Shown here piece after piece: positions 11,249 to 23,009 of a DNA stretch of 64,000 bases. The notes beneath the pieces were generated by a model, which was not told the origin of the DNA, made no database searches, and saw nothing but the letters and a program-made list of their open reading frames with translations. How positions within the stretch are numbered: the stretch's first letter is position 1; the number at the start of each line of letters is the position of its first letter. Origin of the DNA: Dicyema japonicum (lineage: Eukaryota > Dicyemida > Rhombozoa > Dicyemidae); assembly GCA_011109175.1 (NCBI GenBank), contig RDEW01000013.1, positions 1,126,912 to 1,190,911 on the forward strand, in the 5' to 3' direction. The translations under genes and the position numbers were made by a program.

Positions 11249-12584
11249 TCAAAAATTGTCTCCAATCAGAATGAAAGAAATTCTCGCCTTGTAATTCATC
11301 AAATTCAAAATGGAATACCACGTGTCTAAAATAACATCAGTTCAAACTTGCTGGAACAATAAAGTAATCGCCTCCCTTCAAAGTTCTATAGGGAGAATTG
11401 TTTAACGAGACTCCCACACGGCCACTTCGAACTGTGAGAATCTAAATATATATTGGAGTTTAGTTAACCATCACTGAGTCACGGACAAAAGTAAATGACT
11501 TTTCAAGTTTCGGTTTTATAATAAATTCTCCGCATTTCAAATTTCCCATCGAAGCCGATTCAGGGTTTAGTTGGTCAAATCTCGTCTCGCAAAAATAATT
11601 CCCGTGGTCATATATGGTTGCATTCGCAAGTCCAATACATTCTGAAATATTTTTAATCTCTTACCCTTTTTTGAATTTGGCTCACGACATACAGTAAAAT
11701 CTGACCGCAGTTGTCTCCGATTTGACTTCTTGTTCCTTCTTGGGCCATCTTCAATTTTTATTAGCAAAACTACCAGTAACAAAGCTTCTAACGATTCCCT
11801 TGATTTTTTGATCTTTGAATGAACATAAATTTAAAACATTTATCATAGACAATCCTCTCTCCAACACAGTTGTCTCTCCCAGAGATACGAGTTCTTGACG
11901 ACCTTCTCACTCCCAGAGGTGATGGATTCGGAACAACTTAAATAAAATTCAAATGTGACTAATTCTTCCTTGAATGTTTGGATGACTGTAAACCTTCGCA
12001 TTTGCTATTTTGTCATCAGTACACCTGATAAGAACTTAGAGTAAATACTATCTTTACATTTTTCTTCCTCATCCTTGCGAATATCGGATTCGTCCGAATA
12101 TTGGCTTTTTTGAGATCTCATGACGGGGAAAAAAGGTGTGCTCACCCTCTCATCAAAGTCTTCAACCATAGAAGACTTGAGTATCCCATTGGTCAAATGG
12201 TCGGATAAACTCAAATCTGTGATATTTAATTTTTATAAAACCTGAGGTGTTCCCTTTCAGAGAAGAAAAAGCTCCACACGATGAAAGAGACCCAAACGGG
12301 ATGTCGCATATGTCCTCGAATGGCTGATGGATTGCCTTGTTGATAAATTCTTGGCCGAGTTGAAAGCTATTTTGTAAGATTTTTGAGTTCTCTTCGTGCA
12401 CTAAAACTAAGATTGAGAGTTTTACATTCTCTTCGGATCGTAAAATCTGGAATGTTCTAAGAGTAATCAAAACAGTTACATTCATTATCACATTATTCAA
12501 GTTTTGATACTGGTCGTATATATTTTGCCAAATAAGGTTGAAGCAGTTGGATATGAAGTCGTGCATGGTCTTTGGTTCTTCCAT
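11249..12584 (-). CDS. CENP-C: CENP-C/Mif2-like kinetochore protein, nine exons with 20-27 nt introns
   Basis: CENP-C binds the CENP-A nucleosome and links centromeric chromatin to the kinetochore. Nine exons on the minus strand join into 1146 nt (381 aa). Exons: 12584-12242, 12216-12025, 12004-11960, 11936-11838, 11812-11774, 11748-11665, 11641-11469, 11441-11348, 11325-11249. The eight GT...AG introns are 25, 20, 23, 25, 25, 23, 27 and 22 nt. Without them the frame closes repeatedly. Residues about 204-222 read RRSSRTR...GERI with the same spacing as the CENP-C motif, but the usual YW pair is NC here. Residues about 300-381 form the C-terminal cupin: SGRVGVSLN, LKGGDYFIVPANTWYSI, then a short final strand and stop. 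Residues 1-190 are unrecognised and partly acidic. At 381 aa it is much shorter than vertebrate CENP-C. The identity rests mainly on the cupin and is inference by eye. The start at 12584 is the first in-frame ATG of exon 1, and the 20-nt intron is the least certain. Confidence 0.75.
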
Positions 12585-13149
12585 TCCAAAAATTCAAAAA
12601 TATACGGGAGTTGACTAATTTAAGGATTTTTTGTATCCTTTTTTAGAAAGTTAAAATCATTCGAGTTCCGATAGTATTATTTCTTAAACGAGACAATTCA
12701 GTAAATTTTTACTTCCTCATGAAATATTCAACAGAAAATTACATTTTTTTGTTATTTCAAATTTTATTTTTTAATTTGTTTTTTAATAAAAATTAGGTTT
12801 TAGAAATTAAAAGTTATGGAACTCGAATGCCCATACTGTTTCTTCTGACGATAGCTATTGAGATACGCTCTCAAAGATATCCAGTCTTACGAGGATCCTT
12901 GGTGACTCTTTGAATCATTGAGCTGATCAGACAGACTAGAACTTCAACTTGTGAGACAAGGATTTATCACCTCTCAACAGCAAATAGACAAAATGTGATC
13001 CTCTTTAATGTTTCGGTACTTTCTTCTCTTCTGATCCTAGGCTTTATTAGTAGCGTGACATGGGTCCGAGACTGATACAATCAATCCGGTTTTGTGCTTA
13101 TTTTATTTAATCAAATAACTAAACCCTTCATTTTAAGGCTTTAAACTAG

Positions 13150-13345
13150 GCATTACCAACTCTCTAACACTTAGTATGACTTCAAAGACAGTCAGTTATT
13201 TAAGTAAAGAACAGTTCCGCAGTGAAATGTTCACTGTTTAAGGCGTCACTTTTAAAGGCAGGGCATCGTAGATGCGTGGAACCTTGAGCCAGAATTTACG
13301 GTAGAGAGATTCAAACCAGGATCCATCAGACTTTTTTGACATTTT
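13150..13345 (-). repeat. SINE-T fragment
   Basis: Contains TTTAAGTAAAGAACAGTT, CCGCAGTGAA, GGCGTCACTT and CATCGTAGATGCGTGGAACC in the order of the minus-strand SINE-T copies at 20148-20396 and 27474-27779. The tRNA-like head is decayed. 12600-13140 is AT-rich and I see no gene in it, although its flank 12600-12660 would be the upstream region of the CENP-C-like gene. Confidence 0.6.
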
Positions 13346-13742
13346 GTCATGCCGGCAGTATTTTGTTTACTAAAGAACGATAATATGACTCTCAGTTTTC
13401 TTGTCAGTCAAAGATAGCTGAGCTAATGACGTAAGTCTTTTGTACAGCAGGGTATGGCGAACATATTGAATAAAAAAATTAAAGTTTAGATCCTGTCATG
13501 TGGATAGAAGGAATAACCATGAACTGTGTATATATTTTTAATAGCTCAGGATATTCCTGAAAAAAGTTTTATTCACGTCTGTTCCAAGTATCCGCTACTA
13601 CGTAAACCTCTCCATTATAATTTGGAAAAAAGGAATTATTTTTAAATGTCGGCCACGTATCAGGCGTCTTCTCAGAGGAAATTATTGATGCTGAAAAAGG
13701 AGAGATTATTATATAGAACTTTCGCTGCTCTATGAATGCCAA

Positions 13743-14111
13743 GTGAAGATTATTCCAGTGGTTTTGACATGGGATGGAGTTGTTTCAAGATGCTTCAAGA
13801 ATCATATGGATAAATTATCTATTGAAGAATCAACGAGGACTTACATCCAATCGGTTGTACTGAAGAGAACGCTCGAAAGTATGCTCATTGAACATAAGCA
13901 TGGGATGAAGGTATACGATGAAGAGTACGCCTCTGCTACCTCCCAACTTGTGGAACTGGCATGCCGTGAAGACAGCCCACTGGACTCAAACGGAGATATT
14001 TTGACTGAATCTGATGTGGAGATGCGGAGTAACAGGGAGGTTATGGCACACTCTTCTTCTAAGAGAAGAAGAGGGATTACCAACAATCTGGATCAAAATA
14101 CGCTTAATTAA
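13743..14111 (+). pseudogene. Non-LTR reverse-transcriptase C-terminal tail
   Basis: A 122-codon frame starts KIIPVVLTWDGVVSRCFKNH and continues SIEESTRTYIQSVVLKRTLES. A TWDGVV...YIQ..VLK.TLE tail of this type occurs at the C-terminus of some non-LTR retrotransposon polyproteins, as I recall from family knowledge. The remainder is acidic and Ser-rich, ending in a basic SSKRRRG stretch. No RT domain is found immediately upstream, so it is a 5'-truncated remnant. It could also be a domesticated ORF because it is uninterrupted. Confidence in the family call is moderate. Confidence 0.4.
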
Positions 14112-14165
14112 TTAATTAGTTAATTTATTCGTTATTATTTTATTCGATTATTGAAAACATAAATA

Positions 14166-14490
14166 CATGTGGTGCTACAGCTAATTGGTTGAGGTTTTGT
14201 GCTTGTTTAGTCTGTCCCTGCTCTTCCCTTCCTACTAGAGTGGCGTCGTGTGATCCACCTCTCAGGTGGCGCTCAGTGCTAGGCTGGCCTAAAAAGGATC
14301 ATTTTCTCTCCCCCACTCCACCGGAAGGGTTTCCACAACTTCAAGGAATGGGTGTCTATTACCTTTTATGCTGGTTCTGTATGGATCTGTGTAACGTTGA
14401 AGACTGTTTCTGTAACAGTGGGAACTGGATACTCTTAACTAGTTGTTTACAGTTAACTTCTATCTCGCTGTATCCGGGGTTAATAATTAA
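14166..14490 (+). repeat. R1 SINE-like repeat, near full length
   Basis: Forward copy: ACATGTGGTGCTAC start, GAGTGGCGTCGTGTGATCC, GGGTTTCCACAACT, and a CTCGCTGTATCCGGGGTTAATAATT end. The diverged open frame across it (14189-14500) is incidental. 14510-14980 shows no gene. Confidence 0.7.
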
Positions 14491-14989
14491 AATTAAATAA
14501 ATTAGTATGTAAAAGGAAATAAAGTGTTAAGTCCAACAAATTCGTGGCTAAGTTGTTAGTAAAGTTGTTAGTGGCGCTATTAACTATGGACCCGATTCCT
14601 ATAACAGTACATTCTTAATGGAAAGATTTCCTTTCTTATTGACTCACTGTGTTAAATTTTGTGCTTTTTTGGCTAATTATTGGCAGCATACATGTAATCA
14701 TATCGATTATCATTTACAGTTTTAGACAGATGATTTCCCATGTTTTTACAACTTTGGGCTGAATAAGATTTGGATAGAGAGACTTCCTCTCTTTGTTCAG
14801 AAGTCGGGTTTTGATGTCTTTTAAGTGAATCACTTTGTCTACGATCATGATAAAAAGAAAGATGCCAACACTTCCTTCCTCCCTTCAGTACTTTGGGTTT
14901 TAGATGCATTTTGTGTTTATCTCCTCATCCACGCTTACAAGAAAAAAGAAACAAAGAATTTCTTCCATCATGAAATAAAGTATAGATTC

Positions 14990-15052
14990 AGAGCAATAGA
15001 AGTACATCACCACAATCTTCTGACCAATTAACCGCTTGGTTGACTTATCTAC
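14990..15052 (+). repeat. Short dispersed repeat, third copy
   Basis: AGAGCAATAGAAGTACATCACCAC and GACCAATTAACCGCTTGGTT match 6785-6850. Confidence 0.4.
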
Positions 15053-15267
15053 AGTGAGGTTGAGAATAGATGTCTTCCACCAAGAATATCCTCCTAGGAG
15101 AATTATTATTTAATTATTACGAAATAAATAATACTACAAATAGTTAAATAATTTTTTTAAACAACGAGAATCAAATCTGAACTTATTTAATCTCGTAAAC
15201 TTTAAGGGGGAAAAAGCGTTAAAACAAAAATTTAGTAGAGTCGTGTCATCAGTAAATAAGGATGATT

Positions 15268-15339
15268 GGTCCCATAGTGTAGTGGTTATCACATCGGACT
15301 CTGAATCCGGTAACCCGAGTTCGAATCTCGGTGGGACCT
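15268..15339 (+). tRNA. tRNA-Gln (anticodon CTG)
   Basis: A 72-nt cloverleaf is visible. The acceptor stem is GGTCCCA (15268-15274) with TGGGACC (15332-15338) and discriminator T (15339). The anticodon stem is TCGGA/TCCGG with loop CTCTGAA and anticodon CTG at 15301-15303. The T arm is CCGAG/CTCGG with loop TTCGAAT. The A box (TAGTGTAGTGGTTATC) and B box (GTTCGAATC) are intact, and there is no intron. It is the only clear canonical tRNA gene in the window. CTG is read as glutamine by sequence similarity to other tRNA-Gln genes. Confidence 0.95.
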
Positions 15340-15344
15340 TGGTA

Positions 15345-16435
15345 GTTTCTAAAAATATTTTTATGTATTTTTGCAGATAATATAAAACGACTAAAAATCA
15401 CTGGCAATCTCTAATGTTTTCGCAATGACTCAAAAATCGGTAATGCTTGTCTCTCTTGGAACCTAGTTCCTAATTTGTTCCTAAAATTTTTGTCAGATGC
15501 GTTTGTCTTATGCAATGTGTCTTTGGTTTAAGTCTAAGTGAACGAGAATGGAGTAGTAAATGTTGCAAACCCAATTTATCCACATCAAAAACATGATATT
15601 TCCTTATGAGGATTGAAGGTTTGACTGTCGATTGTAGTTTGCTCAATTCTATTTCTGCGAATTTCGATGAGCACTTTCAGAACATATTTCGATCCAGAAA
15701 TGAAATTATCTAGTTTCTTGCGTTGAATTCAACAAGATATGACCCAATTGGAACGAAGAACGAATGGTTTTTTGAAGAGATTTCTGGACATCTTTTAGAC
15801 AAGAAAATTACACTAATCATGTATGAAGATAGAACTGAGCAATGAGCAAGAACATTCGAATAAGTATCCTGAGGAAAGGAATTGAAACTATGATGATTAA
15901 AATTCCCTAGTTATAAAAAGAATAATTAAATTAAAAATATTTAAATTTAAATCATCGTCAAAAAAGACGTTTTATTGTAAAATTATATATTACTAATTAA
16001 TTAATAATTAAATTAAATAATTTCAAAAATAAATAAATTTTTTTGAAATACGACATTTTAGTATTTGTTGCAAACATGAGTCTTAACGAAAAACAATAAT
16101 AATAATAACGAAAAACTAACAAATCCTTACATTTTAAAATACTAGAAAAACTAAAATCATATGGAACAGAAATCCTGATGGAACAATCAACTGAATGTTA
16201 CTACAACAACAAAATCTCCATCTTTGGGAATAATCGAAAAGATCAGGAAGGAACATTATCCAAAGTAACTTGTATTAGCAATAAACTAGCACATATATGT
16301 TTTATCAGACAAATTATTATTTTCGATAAATTCCAAAATTATAATGTTATATTCTTTCAGACTTAACATTATTTCATAGCACAGCCCTTTGATATGCGAT
16401 AGTGCACACATGGCAAATTTTGATCATTTTATATT
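15345..16435. other. No confident gene; one decayed coding-like stretch
   Basis: Mostly AT-rich. A plus-strand stretch at about 15655-15845 is open apart from one TAG and includes STRYDPIGTKNEWFFEEI and LLDKKITLIMYEDRTEQ. I do not recognise it. An uninformative 62-codon frame lies at 16178-16366. Confidence 0.3.
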
Positions 16436-16439
16436 TGAT

Positions 16440-19276
16440 TTAATATATAATATGTATAATTACAAAGATCACAAAATAATTAATAATATTTAAAATTTAC
16501 GTTGAATTTTAAATCAACGAGTTAATGTTGCGATCTGGTTGAACAAAATATTACAAGCGCATGATCGCATTTAAATATTACTTTAATAACTTCATTTTAT
16601 ATTGAGTAAAATCATTAGCATTTTATGAGAAAATTAATTAACTTTTTCTCAATTATTCGGATTAGCAATTTGGTGCCACTTAATGACCAAATACATAATA
16701 AGAATATTAACTCAATTGAATATGTATTCCAAAAGTTAATATCACTTAAATATTAACGTATAATATTGCGATCTGTAATCAGAAATTAGAGTGTAATTTC
16801 CAAGGTAGAAGACCGCATTTAAATATTACTTTTATTACCTCGTACCTCAATATTCCGAAATTGTGCTATTAAAGTGAATCAATTCTATTAAATTATATTA
16901 ATCNTATCATATAAAATAAATTTATGTTGAATTTTATATTCAATTCGCTTAAGATCACTCAAATATTAACGTATAATATTGCGATCTGTAATCAGAAATT
17001 AGACTGTAATTTCCAAGGCAGAAGACCGCATTTAAATATTACTTTTATTACTTCGTACCTCAATATTCTGAAATCGTGCTATTAAAGTGAATCAATTCTA
17101 TTATATTATATTCATCATATTTTTATGTTAACATTTTTTAGTTACCATTTTTACTGGTGGATAACCGTCTTTTAAATACAAATTAATCATATTAGTAAAT
17201 GTATCTTGAAGTATATTTGCAAATCATTTAATATCACATAAATATAAACATGTGTTGAATGCTGTATTAAAAAGGTTAATGACGACTTCCAAAACTGGAA
17301 ATAGAGTAATTTCTTTGTTGGATGACATATAAATACTATTTTTTACTATCTGACGTAAATTGTCAAAAAATTGACTCTAAAATGTAATATAAATTTTACC
17401 TTTTTTCGATATTTGGATCAACATTTTTTGTAGACCAATTATCTTTTTTTAAATATAAATTTAATTGAATAAATTAAATGTCTGTTGAAATTTATATTCA
17501 ACTTGTTTAATATCACTCAAATATTAAACTTATGTTGAACTTTAAATTCAACGTGTTAATATCACACAAATATTAACGTTTAATGTTGCGACCTTTGTTC
17601 AGAAATTACAAGTAATTTCCACGTGAAATCGCATATAAATATTTCCTTAATAATTTTAATTTATATTTTGTGTCACACATCATAATATTGTAAAGAACCA
17701 GTCTTATCAGAAATAGCCTATATATTGTTAAAAAAATAATTTTTTCCGGGTTCAGAAAGATAATAATGCTTTCCCTTATTTGAATATTTTTCAAGTGCAT
17801 ATAAATTTAGCTGAAGTTATCATCCAACTTGTTTGATATCTCTAAAAATTAAACTATGTTGATATACCCAAATGTTAACGTTTAATGTTTTCGAAAAATA
17901 TCAAATGTTACACAGTAATTTCCAATTGAGATCACATTAAATATTATTTAAATATTTTGAAATTTGTAATGGCTAAAATCGGCTTAATTCTATGATGTTG
18001 TATAAGTTTCACATTTTTTAAATTATTGTCAACAATTATGTCGAAGGTCAATTATTATTTTTCAACTACAATATAATATTACAAAATGTTTGTCGAATTT
18101 TATATTCAACCGGTTTAATATCACTCAAAAATTAAACTAATGTTGAACTTTTANAAATATTGTTTCAATATTTTGAAATTTGTAATGCCTAAAATCGGCT
18201 TAATTCTATGATTTTATATAATTTTCACATTTTTTAATTTATTGTCAACAATTATGTCAAAGGTCAATTATTATTTTTCAACTACAAAATAATATTACAA
18301 AATGTTTGTCGAATTTTATATTCAACCGGATTAATATCACTCAAAAATTAAACTAATGTTGAACTTTTATTCAACGTGTCAATGTTGCGATAGACTCTCA
18401 GAAATTACAGTGTAATTTCCAATTTAAATCGCATATAAATACTAATTTAATAACCTGAAGTCATGTAATTGCAAAAACTTCACAAATTGAATTAATTCAT
18501 AATATTATATAAATTTCACATTTTTTATGTCAACAGTTCTATTTTTTGTGTCAATTATTATTATTTATCTACAAAATAATAATAAAAAATGTGTTGAATT
18601 TTTTATTCAACTTGTTTAATATTACTCAAAAATTAAACTCATGTTGAACTTTAATTCAACGTGTGAATATCACTCAAATATCAAAGTTTAATGTTGCGAT
18701 AGACTCTCAGAAATTACAGAGTAATTTCCAATTTAGATCGCATATAAATACTACTTTAATAACCTGAAGTCATGTAATGGCAAAAACGTCAAATACATTG
18801 AATTAATTCATAATATTATATAAATTTCATATTTTTTGCTTTTTTATTTCAACATCAATTATTATTATTTATCTACAAAATAATAATTAAAATTGTGTTG
18901 AATTGTATATTCAACTTGTTAAATATTACTCAAATGTTAACGTTTAATGTTGCGACCGCAGTTCAGAAATTACAGAGTAATCACTACGTTAGATCGCAAA
19001 TGATATTACTTTGATTTTAATTTATGTTCTCTTTTAGAGTATCGTAATATAGTAAAGAATCAGCCACATAAGAAATAATCTATAATATTGTTTGAAATTT
19101 ACCTTTCTAAGCAGTTTGAATTATAATAATGTTTTTCATTATTTCAATATTTTAAAAAATATAGATTTAGCTGAAGTTACTAAACAACTTTTTAAAATTT
19201 GAGTTGCAAGTGATTTCGATCAGAAATCTTTTGTGAATGTATCTTTGATTACCTTAATTAGTATTCTGAATATCTT
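16440..19276. repeat. AT-rich satellite array with nested inverted repeats
   Basis: Diverged units recur around TAATGTTGCGA at about 16523, 16764, 16975, 17582, 18385, 18691 and 18948, with spacing of roughly 210-310 bases or multiples. Within a unit, TGCGAT(C) and its complement (G)ATCGCA enclose a second inverted repeat, GAAATTAC...GTAATTTC. Another inverted repeat, GTTGAAT...ATTCAAC, lies between units. Two single-N positions (16904, 18154) are flanked by near-duplicate sequence and probably mark assembly joins, so the copy number is unreliable. The array runs into the gap at 19277. Confidence 0.7.
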
Positions 19277-20094
19277 NNNNNNNNNNNNNNNNNNNNNNNN
19301 NNNNNNNNNNNNNNNNNNNNNNNNNNNNNNNNNNNNNNNNNNNNNNNNNNNNNNNNNNNNNNNNNNNNNNNNNNNNNNNNNNNNNNNNNNNNNNNNNNNN
19401 NNNNNNNNNNNNNNNNNNNNNNNNNNNNNNNNNNNNNNNNNNNNNNNNNNNNNNNNNNNNNNNNNNNNNNNNNNNNNNNNNNNNNNNNNNNNNNNNNNNN
19501 NNNNNNNNNNNNNNNNNNNNNNNNNNNNNNNNNNNNNNNNNNNNNNNNNNNNNNNNNNNNNNNNNNNNNNNNNNNNNNNNNNNNNNNNNNNNNNNNNNNN
19601 NNNNNNNNNNNNNNNNNNNNNNNNNNNNNNNNNNNNNNNNNNNNNNNNNNNNNNNNNNNNNNNNNNNNNNNNNNNNNNNNNNNNNNNNNNNNNNNNNNNN
19701 NNNNNNNNNNNNNNNNNNNNNNNNNNNNNNNNNNNNNNNNNNNNNNNNNNNNNNNNNNNNNNNNNNNNNNNNNNNNNNNNNNNNNNNNNNNNNNNNNNNN
19801 NNNNNNNNNNNNNNNNNNNNNNNNNNNNNNNNNNNNNNNNNNNNNNNNNNNNNNNNNNNNNNNNNNNNNNNNNNNNNNNNNNNNNNNNNNNNNNNNNNNN
19901 NNNNNNNNNNNNNNNNNNNNNNNNNNNNNNNNNNNNNNNNNNNNNNNNNNNNNNNNNNNNNNNNNNNNNNNNNNNNNNNNNNNNNNNNNNNNNNNNNNNN
20001 NNNNNNNNNNNNNNNNNNNNNNNNNNNNNNNNNNNNNNNNNNNNNNNNNNNNNNNNNNNNNNNNNNNNNNNNNNNNNNNNNNNNNNNNNNNNNN
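19277..20094. other. Assembly gap (818 N)
   Basis: Unresolved bases at the end of the satellite array. Open frames calculated through the Ns have no meaning. Confidence 0.99.
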
Positions 20095-20147
20095 TTTTAA
20101 GCACTACCGCGTTGCCATAAGCACGTAAAATGCCTAGGGTTTGGCTC

Positions 20148-20396
20148 GTACAGAACACACACTTTATTTAAGTAAAGAACAGTTACTATAACTGATCGTA
20201 GAGGGAGAACCAAGGAATGCTCTTCACTTCCTTTTTTTGTGTGTATGTCCTTTTGACTAACCAGTTCCGCAGTGAATCTCCACTGATGACAGCGTCACTC
20301 GTCAAGCCCTTTCCGCATCGTAGATGCGTGGAACCTTCCACCAGGTGAACAGAGCGAGAACCGAACCCGTGACCTAACCACTATGCCACCCGGCAG
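20148..20396 (-). repeat. SINE-T, tRNA-derived SINE
   Basis: On the minus strand it reads GCCGGGTGGCATAGTGGTTAG (A box) and ACGGGTTCGGTTCTCG (B box), then GGTTCCACGCATCTACGATGC and the common body, to AATAAAGTGTGTG. The 3' tail differs from other copies. 20400-21030 holds no gene I recognise; small open frames at 20720-20923 are not supported. Confidence 0.75.
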
Positions 20397-21174
20397 TGTC
20401 TTCAATTCAGAATATATATTTTCAGTCGTTTCACTCCCATTATTGGCAAATACATAAAATCTATTAGATATCATCTTATATTGCCCAAACGTAGGGTTAC
20501 CTATGAGACCTGGTTGTGTAAACTCATTCGTTTGATTTGAAAAGCAAGACATGAGCGTCATCTAACATGAAGATTAGCAAGTACGGGATAACCTCAATAA
20601 TCTATTCAATCAAATATAAATCCAATCAGAAATTTCATTTTTCAATTCTAAACCAATTTGAGCTGTTAAACTTCAATTAAAACGTAAAGTTAGCATAATA
20701 ACCTTAGCAGCTAGAGCACGTGCTTTCAAAAACCGAGGTAGCACATAGTTCACGACAATCAGCTGTTGAGGAAGACAATATTGCTTGTAAACCGGAATTT
20801 CTTGTTTTGCTGAGTACGAATCCTAGAAGCATCTGCGTCGGAAACATGTCGGACAACCTCGGCGGCCGTTCGATTTGGGTTTTCTTTACTCAATTCGGCA
20901 CAGAAGTCCGCATAATCCGATAAATTTAGATGGTTCTATCAACAAAACCATTAACGTGTTTTTTTAATATTAAATAAATTATTATTTGTCATTATTTACT
21001 CACAATAATTTATTAATTTAATTTAGCGCCCTTAACTTGGTGTCTTGTCACTTACTCGAAAAGGTTTCACCCATTGCGGAAAGGAACGAAAAGAGCCATC
21101 AACTTTTCTCCACCACTTGGGGCTTCCCGTAACTATGTGCTTCCGACTACGTCTGGTGTCATAATTGTTCTGGA

Positions 21175-21216
21175 CTATTGATCCTTCTATGTGGCGACAT
21201 TGAAACAAAGCCTGGT
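21175..21216 (+). other. Degenerate 2A-like motif at LINE N-terminus
   Basis: The frame reads LLILLCGDIETKPG. 2A-like ribosome-skipping peptides end D-x-E-x-N-P-G-P and are known at the N-terminus of several non-LTR retrotransposons. Here Asn is replaced by Lys, and the next codon after PG is Ile instead of Pro. The second copy is at 34061-34099. Confidence 0.6.
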
Positions 21217-21743
21217 ATACGTGGCGACTTAATTATAAGGAAGATTCTGGAACTTTGAGCTCTTCTCTCCGCAAATCGAGCTGACCTTGCTAACATCCTC
21301 CACGCCAACATTTTTCTTCCAAGAATACATAGTGATCCGTAAGGACAATCAGGGAAGACCAGGTGAAGGACTACTCGATTATAAAGAACGACATACCTTT
21401 CATTGACGTGAGTTGACGGACCTCCGATCCTTTGAGCTCAGACAATACCATGGAGCAGATCACCTTCAACATGGAGCTGTTCTTGTTTTTTGGATTAATT
21501 TGATTAACCCATACATCCTACCAAAAGCATCCTGTCCAAAATCCAACACCTCACACATACCCCGCCTCTCAGTATTAAAGAACATTTTAATATGCGGCGA
21601 CCTAAATGCCCGACACCCCGTTAGGCTTCCTTCACAATTTCTGACAGCTGAGGCGAGTTCATCGCAAATAGTCTTGTTAATATAATTATCCTGTATGACT
21701 CTAAATTAGACACAAGAATCCCAATCCCATCCTCCTTATGTTA

Positions 21744-21967
21744 AGAAGATTTCGGAGACTCCGGACATTGCAGACAGAAGCGAAAAGTTTCAAGAACTAT
21801 AAGAAGGTTGGCTGGCATTGCATCTCTAACTTCGTTGATATGGAATTGGTCAATCAGAAGATTTCGGAGACTCCGGACATTGCAGACAGAAGCGAAAAGT
21901 TTCAAGAACTATAAGAAGGTTTGCTGGCATGGCATCTCTAACTTCGTTGATATGGAATTGTTCAAAA
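21744..21967 (+). repeat. 112-bp direct tandem duplication inside the LINE
   Basis: AGAAGATTTCGGAGACTCCG starts at 21744 and again at 21856. The units are nearly identical and one unit is present in the paralogous copy near 34617. Confidence 0.8.
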
Positions 21968-23009
21968 GACTATCATCATATATACGTTCAATAAATGAAG
22001 CTGCAAAATCATAAGTGTGGCCTTTCAAAGGCTGACAACATATTTATTCCTCTTTTTTATACCTACCCTCAATTTCCGGACACTTACACTCATAAAACGA
22101 AAAAACCTTATGAAAAAATGCCATCCGACAGAGTTAAATTCCATCAGAAAACAAAATAAAAGTATCAACAAGAACATAATAGATCACTAGGCTCAGAGAT
22201 GGTGTCACCTGGTCAATCGCATAAATGGAAAAAGTACATCCCATCAATTCTGGACTACACTAAAACAAATTAAATCGAGTTGGAGGATGCACATGGAACC
22301 GGTAACCATTCAATGAAACAAGTAATTTGTAACATACACCCTAACCTACTTATGAAACATTACACTGCGATCAGCTTTAAAGCATTCTCTAAACACCTGG
22401 ATATCAAAGTACGTGCCATTAAACCGAAGAAAGAACCTTACAAAAAACTATCCTCATGCAAGCAGGTATCAGAGGTTATGGCCGGACTAAAGAACTCAAG
22501 GGCTTGCGGCTCTGACTTAGTATCTTCGATTCACCTGAAACACCAAAGCGAATACGCAATTGACTACCTCATGCATGTGAGCAACGTGTCTATTAACTAC
22601 AAAATTATTCCCAAGATTTCAAAGAACTTTGTTATCAAACGAGTCTTGAAGGCTGGCAAATCGGAGGGAGAACCTGCTTTGTACAGGCCGATCTCCATAA
22701 CCAGCACATTATCAAAACCTCTTGAAAAACTCGTACTATCCATTATTAAAACTTTCTGAAAAATAGTAAAACCCAAAAAGCTAGTTGCAGCAAACATTAC
22801 TGTTTTTACGTTCAATTTCAGATGTCTAATCAAAGTTTTGAAAAAAAACTCTGTGTGAAGACCTAAAGAAATATAAAGTCGGGATCAGATGCCTTTAAGA
22901 TACTAAACGGCTAATAGACCTGAAGAACTTCATGGAAACTATAACCTAATTTTCTTGTCTGGTGAATTGAAACACTACGGCTTAAAGTCTCAACCCAGTA
23001 TGTGAACAT

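Larger units (their letters stand above)
21037..22760 (+). mobile_element. EEP-type LINE, 5' end through RT motif 2, decayed
   Basis: It starts with sequence shared with the copy at 33923. A degenerate 2A-like motif lies at 21175-21216. Endonuclease pieces follow: EYIVIRKDNQGRPGEGLL near 21330-21390 and NILICGDLNARHPV near 21590. The linker and RT N-terminus are at 22280-22759, with RACGSDLVSSIHLKH, LYRPISITSTLSK and LEKLVLSII, closely matching 4470-4880. It stops abruptly near 22760 before the RT active site. A 112-bp tandem duplication (21744-21967) is absent from the 33923 copy. Several frameshifts are present, so it is inactive. Confidence 0.8.

Noticed and set aside
11567-11782. Stand-alone 71-codon minus-strand gene, or an Ig domain suggested by DHGNYFC
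   Set aside because: The segment is better explained as exons 6 and 7 of the CENP-C-like gene. The DHGNYFC string sits in the pre-cupin part and no Ig pair of cysteines with correct spacing follows.
19220-20158. Two open frames of about 300 codons through the gap
   Set aside because: They consist almost entirely of Ns; no coding information exists there.
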